DNA of 5,161 nt from contig JBFKUL010000231.1 of assembly GCA_041635755.1 (NCBI GenBank), positions 1-5,161 of the forward strand, written 5' to 3'. Under the pieces are notes generated by a model. That model was not told the DNA's origin. It made no database searches and worked only from the letters and a program-made list of their open reading frames with translations. Made by a program: the position numbers and the translations under genes. Position 1 is the stretch's first letter, and each line of letters starts with the position of its first letter. Origin of the DNA: JBFKUL01 sp041635755. Lineage in GTDB: Bacteria; Pseudomonadota; Gammaproteobacteria; Burkholderiales; SG8-39. This document shows, piece by piece, positions 1-4,760 of the stretch.

Positions 1-90
1 GAGCACCTGCGCCGCGTCCTGCCGTACAAGGACCCGGCGAAGTTCGAGCGCCTCATCGAGGGCGTTCGCAAGGCGGGGCTGGCGCCCTAG
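1..90 (+). CDS. 3' end of an unidentified protein (partial)
   Basis: Frame 1 is open from the left edge and gives 29 residues before a TAG stop at 88-90. The tail is helical and charged, ending in LIEGVRKAGLAP. I do not recognise the family. A vague resemblance to the C-terminal tails of TPR or adenylate-cyclase-type proteins is too weak to name it. It is the only plus-strand gene supported here. It converges on the minus-strand SCO gene, whose TAG stop occupies 87-89, so both stops lie in the palindrome CTAG at 87-90. That tail-to-tail fit suggests a real gene end rather than a chance open frame. The start and most of the protein lie outside the window. Confidence 0.55.
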   Translation, partial: EHLRRVLPYKDPAKFERLIEGVRKAGLAP

Positions 91-680
91 GCACCCTCGA
101 TCAGCAGCTTCAGGTCGTGCGCAAGGGCCTGGGCGCCCTTGCCGGGGCCGAGGTAGACGCGCAGCTTGCCCTTCGGATCGATCAGATAGAGCCCTGCGCT
201 GTGATCGACCGCGTACGCGCCCCTCGCATCGGGCGGGTTTTTCTGCGAGAAGACGCGAAACTCGCGCGCCGTGCGTGCTGTCGCCTCGGCATCACCGCGC
301 AAGGCGAGAAAGCGTGCATCGAAAGCGCTGACGTAGCGCGCGAGCAGCTCGGGCGTATCGCGCTCCGGATCGACGCTGATGAACAGCACCTGTACCCGAT
401 CCCCGTTCTGGCCGAGCGCCGCGACGGCCTGCGCAGCCTCGGCGAGCGCCGTCGGACAGACATCCGGGCAGTTCATGTAGCCGAAGAACACCACCACCGC
501 CTTGCCGCGGAAATCGGCCAGCGTGCGCGGGCGTCCCGAGGTGTCGGGCAGCTCGATTTGCCCGCCGTAGGCTGCGCCGCTCACGTCTGTCCCGGCAAAA
601 GGCTCGGGCGCGCAACCCGCGGCGAGCGCGAGCAGCGCGGCGGCCGCGCAGAGCCCGATGCGCTCAGCGAGACGTCGCAT
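87..680 (-). CDS. sco: SCO1/SenC-family copper chaperone / thiol lipoprotein
   Basis: This 197-residue protein is predicted to be a periplasmic, membrane-anchored thioredoxin-fold protein. SCO proteins deliver copper to, or reduce the cysteines of, the CuA site of cytochrome oxidases. The N-terminus is a lipoprotein signal: basic residues, a hydrophobic stretch at about 9-20, and the lipobox LAAGC with C23 as the lipidated residue. The copper motif CPDVCP gives C71 and C75, and the conserved distal histidine is H160 in VDHS, so all three metal ligands are present. The start at 680 is chosen over an ATG 19 codons upstream because it puts the signal peptide at the N-terminus and has GAGGA five bases before it. 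It overlaps the oxidase-like gene by 17 nt and is the last gene of the string. Family assignment is secure; the target is unclear, because no CuA subunit is encoded here and the neighbouring oxidase-like protein lacks CuB ligands. Confidence 0.95.
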   Translation of the reverse strand: MRRLAERIGLCAAAALLALAAGCAPEPFAGTDVSGAAYGGQIELPDTSGRPRTLADFRGKAVVVFFGYMNCPDVCPTALAEAAQAVAALGQNGDRVQVLFISVDPERDTPELLARYVSAFDARFLALRGDAEATARTAREFRVFSQKNPPDARGAYAVDHSAGLYLIDPKGKLRVYLGPGKGAQALAHDLKLLIEGA

Positions 681-2130
681 CGCTATCCTCGCTCCGCCGA
701 TGGTTGTCCGGTGCGTCGCCGTCCCGCCCGCGCCCAAGCATCGCGCGCAGCACGATCACCAGGAACAGAATCCCGCCGATGACGGCCACCAGGCCGCCCA
801 ATCCCATCAATCCCATCGCAGCGATTTCCTCGGTGCTGCGCAGCGCCTGCTCGGCGCCCGCGACCTTGCGCTGCACGCCGTAGCCGCCCGACCACATCAG
901 GCCGAGGACGTGCGCGAGCTGCCCGCCGCCATAGAGCCAGGGCTGCAGCGTCGCGAGCCGCGCGTTCGGGCGCGCATAGCCGAGCTGCGGCAGCAGGTGA
1001 TACACGAGCCCCATGAAGGCGATCGTCACGCCGACGATCGAACCGTGATAGTGCGCCGGAATCTTGACGTTGTTGCCCTGGATCGCGAGCCCGATCAGTC
1101 CGCCCGCGCCGAAGAGCAGGATCGACCAGGCGAGCGAGGCGCGCAGTGCGCGCCCGGAGGCGCCGACTTTCGGTGCGGTGAGGTACGCAATCGCCACCGC
1201 GAGCGCGAAGGGCAGAATGGCGAGCCCGCCGCCGAACTGCATCAGCCAGGTGAGCATTCGATAGTGCTCCACCGAGGTAATGTCGTAGGCGAGGTAGATC
1301 ACTGGCGTGGCGAACACCGCTGCGAGCCCGACGGCGAACAAAAGAATCGAGATGCGCGGCGTGAGCGGTGTGCGCGCGCCGCTCGCCTGCGCGAGCCAGA
1401 GCCAGGCGACCAGCATCAGTAGCGTCCAGGTGAACTGCAGCACATGGCCGCCGCCCCAGAACAGCACCTCGTAGAACGCCTTGGTGTCCAACCCCGCAGG
1501 CAGCTCGACCCACGACCAGCCAAAGGCAAGCAGCGCCACGGCGGCCGAGACGAGCGCGCTGTTCAGCCCGAAGCGCAGCGCGCCGGCGCCATCCGGTCGG
1601 GTGCCGACGAGGGGCACCGCGATCATCGCGCGCAGCACGAGCAGAGCGCAGCCGCCGGCAAAGATCAGCAATCCGGCAATGAACATCGGTTGGTCGAGCA
1701 CCGGGATGTAGTTGCTCATGATCGGCGCCGCGTCGCGCCGGAAGGCGGCGAGCGACATGACGAACGCGCCGGCGCCGGCGGTGGCGAGCGCCGCCCAGCC
1801 CAGCGGCACCAGGCGCGGGGTGCTGTTGAGGCTCCACAGGATGCCGCCGATGGCGGCGAACCACACCAGTACCGAGAGGTCGACGTGCAGCACCAGCGCG
1901 ACGCGGAAGAAGTCGACCAGCGGAAACACGTCCTTCACGTAAGGCGCGCGTGAGAGCACCAGCAGGATCGAGAACACCCCCGAGCCGATCAGCGAAGCGA
2001 GCGCGAGCCACAGCCAGCCGATGGCGAGCGCGCGGCGCGCCCCCTCGGGCACCGCGAGCGCGTAGTGTGCGTCGTGCGCTTCGCCGAACGAAAGAAAGCG
2101 CACGTTGCGCGCGAGCGATCCGGATTTCAC
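664..2130 (-). CDS. Heme-copper oxidase superfamily subunit I-like protein lacking the CuB His-His pair
   Basis: This is a 488-residue integral membrane protein with about 12 hydrophobic segments (near 36-60, 70-100, 108-130, 148-173, 187-208, 219-248, 258-283, 290-318, 331-352, 358-382, 395-416, 440-463), the usual subunit I topology. Visible heme ligands are H82 in helix II (LVLHVDLSVLVW) and H360 and H362 in helix X (PAHYHG). YHLLP at 377-381 resembles cbb3/NorB-type proteins. Helix VI has GGGHVLQF with H229, the first CuB ligand, and F instead of Tyr four residues later. Helix VII (about 275-292) reads TPVIYLAYDITSVEHYRM, with no His-His pair. Reduction of O2 or NO at a normal binuclear site is therefore doubtful. 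The start is GTG at 2130, overlapping the previous stop as GTGA and preceded by GGAG at five bases. An open extension up to 2466 lies inside the neighbouring gene and looks non-native. Superfamily membership is firm; the activity is unknown. Confidence 0.88.
   Translation of the reverse strand: MKSGSLARNVRFLSFGEAHDAHYALAVPEGARRALAIGWLWLALASLIGSGVFSILLVLSRAPYVKDVFPLVDFFRVALVLHVDLSVLVWFAAIGGILWSLNSTPRLVPLGWAALATAGAGAFVMSLAAFRRDAAPIMSNYIPVLDQPMFIAGLLIFAGGCALLVLRAMIAVPLVGTRPDGAGALRFGLNSALVSAAVALLAFGWSWVELPAGLDTKAFYEVLFWGGGHVLQFTWTLLMLVAWLWLAQASGARTPLTPRISILLFAVGLAAVFATPVIYLAYDITSVEHYRMLTWLMQFGGGLAILPFALAVAIAYLTAPKVGASGRALRASLAWSILLFGAGGLIGLAIQGNNVKIPAHYHGSIVGVTIAFMGLVYHLLPQLGYARPNARLATLQPWLYGGGQLAHVLGLMWSGGYGVQRKVAGAEQALRSTEEIAAMGLMGLGGLVAVIGGILFLVIVLRAMLGRGRDGDAPDNHRRSEDSDATSR
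686..690 (-). promoter_or_regulatory. Shine-Dalgarno site deciding the SCO start
   Basis: GAGGA on the minus strand, five bases before the ATG at 680. It supports the start that gives a normal lipoprotein signal peptide over the ATG at 737. Confidence 0.65.
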
Positions 2131-2621
2131 AGGATCTCCAGTTTGCCCGCGTTGACCGACACGGTCAGGATCTGTCCGGGCGCGAGATCCAGCTCGACGC
2201 TGCGGTCGAAGCGCTCGCCGGGCGCATCGGGGCGCTCGGCCACGCGCACGCGCAGGTGGTGCTTGCCGGCGCCGACCTCGAAGCGCCGGTACAGCGTCGA
2301 CATGCCGTCGCGCGCGAAGCCGCCCGGCGCGAGCGTCTCGTCGACCAACGGCGCGCCGTCCAGCTCGAGCCGCAGGCGTACCGGCGCGCGCTCGCGCGGG
2401 CAATCGAGCGGGGCACGCAGGTTCGGGGCCATGCGCGCGAGCTCCTCGGCCGAGCGCTCGCGGCACTTGCCGAGCCGCTCGCCCGGATGGCTGAGCGCCA
2501 CGCGCAGCAATGCGCGCTCAGGCGCGAGCGGCCGGTACTCGGGCCAATGCGAAAGCGTCACCAGCGCAAGCCCGAGCAGCGCATACGCGACGACCTGGCC
2601 GAGCCGCCGGAGCTTAGACAT
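2127..2621 (-). CDS. Small membrane-anchored periplasmic protein P1 (paralogue of P2)
   Basis: I recognise no named family. The 164-residue product has a basic N-terminus, one hydrophobic segment at about 9-24 and a soluble remainder that should face the periplasm. The C-terminal half alternates short strands with turns (LELDG, YRRFEVGAGKH, LAPG), suggesting a beta-sandwich. It is clearly homologous to the protein at 4257-4760, roughly 45% identical by eye beyond the membrane segment, with a near-identical core from CRERSAEELA to DCPRERAPV. Residues shared by both copies include H45, C53, C74 and H121, which could form a disulfide or a metal or heme site (inference). The ATG at 2619-2621 overlaps the TAA of the cytochrome b fusion gene by 8 nt and has AAGGA eight bases upstream. 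It lies directly before the oxidase-like gene, so it may be that protein's partner subunit. The real start excludes an upstream open stretch to 2798. Confidence 0.85.
   Translation of the reverse strand: MSKLRRLGQVVAYALLGLALVTLSHWPEYRPLAPERALLRVALSHPGERLGKCRERSAEELARMAPNLRAPLDCPRERAPVRLRLELDGAPLVDETLAPGGFARDGMSTLYRRFEVGAGKHHLRVRVAERPDAPGERFDRSVELDLAPGQILTVSVNAGKLEIL
2136..2139 (-). promoter_or_regulatory. Shine-Dalgarno site deciding the GTG start of the oxidase-like gene
   Basis: GGAG on the minus strand, five bases before GTG at 2130. Together with the GTGA stop/start overlap it supports this GTG over any start in the long upstream open extension. Confidence 0.65.
2380..2402. repeat. Direct repeat copy 1 (inside P1)
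   Basis: A 23-base stretch is identical to 4516-4538. Both encode the conserved CPRERAPV block of the paralogous small proteins. It is the most conserved part of a wider gene duplication, not an independent repeat element. Confidence 0.7.
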
Positions 2622-4260
2622 GCGCCTTTTCCTTACGCGCGCCGGCGCGGGCGCGCATCGGACCGAGCGCGGCGAGCGTGCCGCGGAACGACGCGAGCTC
2701 GCTCGCGAGGCGCGGCCCCTCATCGCGCGCCGCCCAGGCGATGCGCACGCGCTCGGGCGGCACGCTCGCGCGCAGGTGCGGTTCGCGGGACCCGGCAAGG
2801 CGCTCCTCGACCCACTGGTTGCCGAGCCGGAACTCGCATTCGCCCTGCCGGCAGCCAGTCACCAGCACGCCGTCGGCGCCCGAGCGCAGCGCGTACTCGA
2901 TCAGCGAAGGCGGTAGCATTCCGGTGCAGATCAAGTCGAGTGCGATCGTATCCTGGTCGCCCAGCCGCGCGACCTCGGCCGCGCGCGCACAGCCGAAGAG
3001 CACCACGCGCGATCCCGCGCCCCGGGGTGCGGCAAGCGCCTCGTCGAGCGCCGCGCGCAGCGTTGCGACCCGAAACTGCGGCAGGTCGATGCCGGAGGTG
3101 AAGTCCTCGGCGCTGCGGAACGGCGTCGAAGAGGGGCACGCGCCGGCGCAGATGCCGCAGGCGGCGCACAAATCGGGCGCCACCTCGGCGATGCGCGGGG
3201 CGCGGCGATCGTCGGTGCGCGGTGAGAGCGTGACCGCGCCGAAGGGGCAATCGGCGAGGCAGCGTCCGCAGCCGTTGCAGTTCGACGGATCGATTCGCGC
3301 GGCCTCGGTCACCGTCGTCAGCAGGGCCGAACGGGTCCGGGCAGCAGCCTGCGCGGGCGCAACGACTTGTCCCGCCTTGCCACGCGCGAGGATCGGCGCG
3401 ACAAGAAGCAGCGCGAGCGTGCCGAGCACGATCGCCCAGAGCGTGCCCGGGGACGTCGCATACATCAGGGCGTGCGGAAAGAGCAACAGCCAGTCGAGCG
3501 GCAGAGACTGCGGCATCTGCGCAACCACCGCTTCGGGGCGGATCGCCACCGGCGCGGCGAGCGCCATGCCGAGCAGCATCAGCCCGGCCCCGGCGGCGAG
3601 CGCGCGCCGCGGCAGCGTCTCGGCGTGGCTCACGCGCTGCACATGCACCCACATCGTGGCGAGCAGCGCGAGGGGCAACCCGATGTGCAGGAACATGAAG
3701 AGCGAGAACAGGCGGTCGTCCACCGCCTGCGCGGTGAGGAAGTTGCGCACGAATGGGTCGGCGGAGAGTTGCAGCGCGTCGAGCCATTCCGCGGTCGCCA
3801 CGGCCGAGAACTGCGCCAGATCGTCCCACGCCAGCCAGAAGCCGCCGATTCCCGAAGCATAGGCGAGCACCAGCGGCGGCACGCCGCTGATCCAGGAGAA
3901 CCAGCGAAAGCCGCGGTAATGCCCGGCCAGGAGCTCCCGCACGATGTGCAGCAGCATGACTGCGACGAAGGCGTCGGCCGAGTAGCGGTGAAGACTTCGC
4001 GCCAGGCCCCCGGCAGGCCAGTCGCCGCGCGTGATCGCGTCGACCGAGCGCCACGCGCCTGCGGCGCTGGTATCGTAGGCGACGTAAAGATAGATGCCGC
4101 TCGTCGCCGCGCACCAGAAGAAGAAAAACCCGAGCGCACCGAGATGGCGTAGCGGATTTGCTTCGGCACCGAAGGCGCGATCGAGCAAGCGCTCGAGGCC
4201 GCGCCAGGCGCCCTCGACACGCAATCGCAAGCCCGTTTCGCTTGGCGCGGCGGCGCTCAT
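2614..4260 (-). CDS. Cytochrome b / 2x[4Fe-4S] ferredoxin / MvhD-like fusion protein
   Basis: This is a 548-residue, three-part redox protein. Residues 1-295 form a b6/bc1-type cytochrome b with about six helices. Helix B carries H91 and H105 and helix D carries H192 and H206, each pair 14 apart as expected for two b hemes. GFWLAWDDL at 140-148 matches the helix C/cd1 region of cytochrome b6. Residues 322-378 are a cytoplasmic ferredoxin with two CxxCxxCxxxCP motifs (C328, C331, C334, C338 and C365, C368, C371, C375). Residues 415-530 resemble MvhD/FlpD, the hydrogenase or Hdr-linked [2Fe-2S] subunit, with C424, C445, C470 and C475. It probably moves electrons between a cytoplasmic donor and the membrane. 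The ATG overlaps the stop of P2 as ATGA; only a weak GAG precedes it, so translation is probably coupled. Domain calls are strong; electron direction and quinone use are inferred. No Rieske, Hdr or hydrogenase gene is in the window. Confidence 0.9.
   Translation of the reverse strand: MSAAAPSETGLRLRVEGAWRGLERLLDRAFGAEANPLRHLGALGFFFFWCAATSGIYLYVAYDTSAAGAWRSVDAITRGDWPAGGLARSLHRYSADAFVAVMLLHIVRELLAGHYRGFRWFSWISGVPPLVLAYASGIGGFWLAWDDLAQFSAVATAEWLDALQLSADPFVRNFLTAQAVDDRLFSLFMFLHIGLPLALLATMWVHVQRVSHAETLPRRALAAGAGLMLLGMALAAPVAIRPEAVVAQMPQSLPLDWLLLFPHALMYATSPGTLWAIVLGTLALLLVAPILARGKAGQVVAPAQAAARTRSALLTTVTEAARIDPSNCNGCGRCLADCPFGAVTLSPRTDDRRAPRIAEVAPDLCAACGICAGACPSSTPFRSAEDFTSGIDLPQFRVATLRAALDEALAAPRGAGSRVVLFGCARAAEVARLGDQDTIALDLICTGMLPPSLIEYALRSGADGVLVTGCRQGECEFRLGNQWVEERLAGSREPHLRASVPPERVRIAWAARDEGPRLASELASFRGTLAALGPMRARAGARKEKAHV
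2630..2634 (-). promoter_or_regulatory. Shine-Dalgarno site of P1
   Basis: AAGGA on the minus strand, eight bases before the ATG at 2621. It lies inside the 3' end of the cytochrome b fusion gene and favours this ATG over starts further upstream. Confidence 0.6.
2806..3018 (-). other. MvhD/FlpD-like [2Fe-2S] domain
   Basis: This is an internal domain of the cytochrome b fusion (residues 415-485, with a related C-terminal tail to about 530). The core SGADGVLVTGCRQGEC and following GN match the MvhD pattern GADGV..GC...CHY..GN, and ICTG matches its third cysteine block. The first block, FCCNWC in methanogen MvhD as I recall it, is reduced to FGCARA, leaving four cysteines (C424, C445, C470, C475), just enough for one [2Fe-2S] cluster. 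The CHY that usually follows is CEF here. Confidence 0.75.
3127..3297 (-). other. Ferredoxin domain with two [4Fe-4S] binding motifs
   Basis: This is an internal domain of the cytochrome b fusion (residues 322-378). Two complete CxxCxxCxxxCP motifs are visible, starting CNGCGRC and CAACGIC. All eight cluster cysteines are present. It follows a positively charged linker after the last membrane helix, which places it on the cytoplasmic side if the topology follows ordinary cytochrome b. Confidence 0.9.
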
Positions 4261-4760
4261 GTACGGAACTCGAAGCCGCCGCGCGCGGCGTTGAAGTCGA
4301 TGATCAGCATGCCGCCGGGCGCGAGCTCGAGCGTTCTCTCGGCGACGTAGCCGAAGTCGCCTTCGACGCGGTCCTTCAGCCGCGCGACGAAGGTGTGCCG
4401 GCCGGCCGCGACCGGCAGGCGGCGATAGACGTTGGAGACGCCGTCGCGCCGCAGCCCGGCGGGTTGCGCGACCGCGTGCAGCACGCGCTTGCCGTCGATC
4501 TCGAGCTCGACTTCCACCGGCGCGCGCTCGCGCGGGCAGTCGAGCGCGGCGCGCATGTTGGGCGCGAGCTTGGCGAGTTCTTCGGCGCTGCGCTCGCGGC
4601 AGGGCTCGCGGCGCTGCGCCGCGTGGGAGAAGGACACGCGTACCAGCGCCTGCTCGGGCGGCAGGTGGGTGAAGGGCGGCTCGGTGGAGAAATAGCCGAG
4701 CAGCGCCGCGAGCGGCGCGTAGAGCAGCGCCTGAAGGAAATAGCGCAGCGCGGTCTTCAT
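4257..4760 (-). CDS. Small membrane-anchored periplasmic protein P2 (paralogue of P1)
   Basis: This is a 167-residue protein of no family I can name. It has one N-terminal hydrophobic segment (about 7-24) after basic residues and a probable periplasmic beta-rich domain. It shares with the copy at 2127-2621 the block from CRERSAEELA to LDCPRERAPV, then RDG.S..YRR..V.AG.H and LAPG. The shared candidate ligands are H46, C54, C75 and H122. The ATG at 4758-4760 overlaps the stop of the flavin reductase gene as ATGA, and a strong GGAGG lies six bases upstream. The gene sits directly before the cytochrome b fusion, just as P1 sits before the oxidase-like gene, so each copy may be a subunit or assembly partner of the membrane protein encoded after it (inference). 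No lipobox is present, so the hydrophobic segment is more likely an anchor than a cleaved lipoprotein signal. Confidence 0.85.
   Translation of the reverse strand: MKTALRYFLQALLYAPLAALLGYFSTEPPFTHLPPEQALVRVSFSHAAQRREPCRERSAEELAKLAPNMRAALDCPRERAPVEVELEIDGKRVLHAVAQPAGLRRDGVSNVYRRLPVAAGRHTFVARLKDRVEGDFGYVAERTLELAPGGMLIIDFNAARGGFEFRT
4516..4538. repeat. Direct repeat copy 2 (inside P2)
   Basis: Identical to 2380-2402; the similarity continues with mismatches towards 4600, matching 2465 in the other copy. It reflects the duplicated small-protein gene. Confidence 0.7.

Noticed and set aside
121..142. Perfect 8-bp inverted repeat with a 6-nt loop near the convergent gene ends
   Set aside because: No T-run follows on either strand and it lies inside the SCO coding sequence. 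Such stems are expected by chance at this G+C, so I do not call it a terminator.
681..737. Earlier ATG for the SCO gene at 737
   Set aside because: It would place 19 extra residues before the lipoprotein signal peptide and lengthen the overlap with the upstream gene; the ATG at 680 has GAGGA at good spacing.
664..2130. Naming the oxidase-like gene ccoN or norB
   Set aside because: It lacks the helix VII His-His pair and has no CcoO/CcoP or NorC partner, so a catalytic oxidase or NO reductase name would overstate what is seen.
2131..2466. N-terminal extension of the oxidase-like gene up to 2466
   Set aside because: It is an arginine/alanine-rich out-of-frame reading of P1. The GTG at 2130 has a ribosome binding site and a GTGA overlap.
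2622..2798. Upstream extension of P1 to 2798
   Set aside because: It overlaps the conserved C-terminal part of the fusion protein in another frame and would bury the membrane anchor; the ATG at 2621 has a good ribosome binding site.
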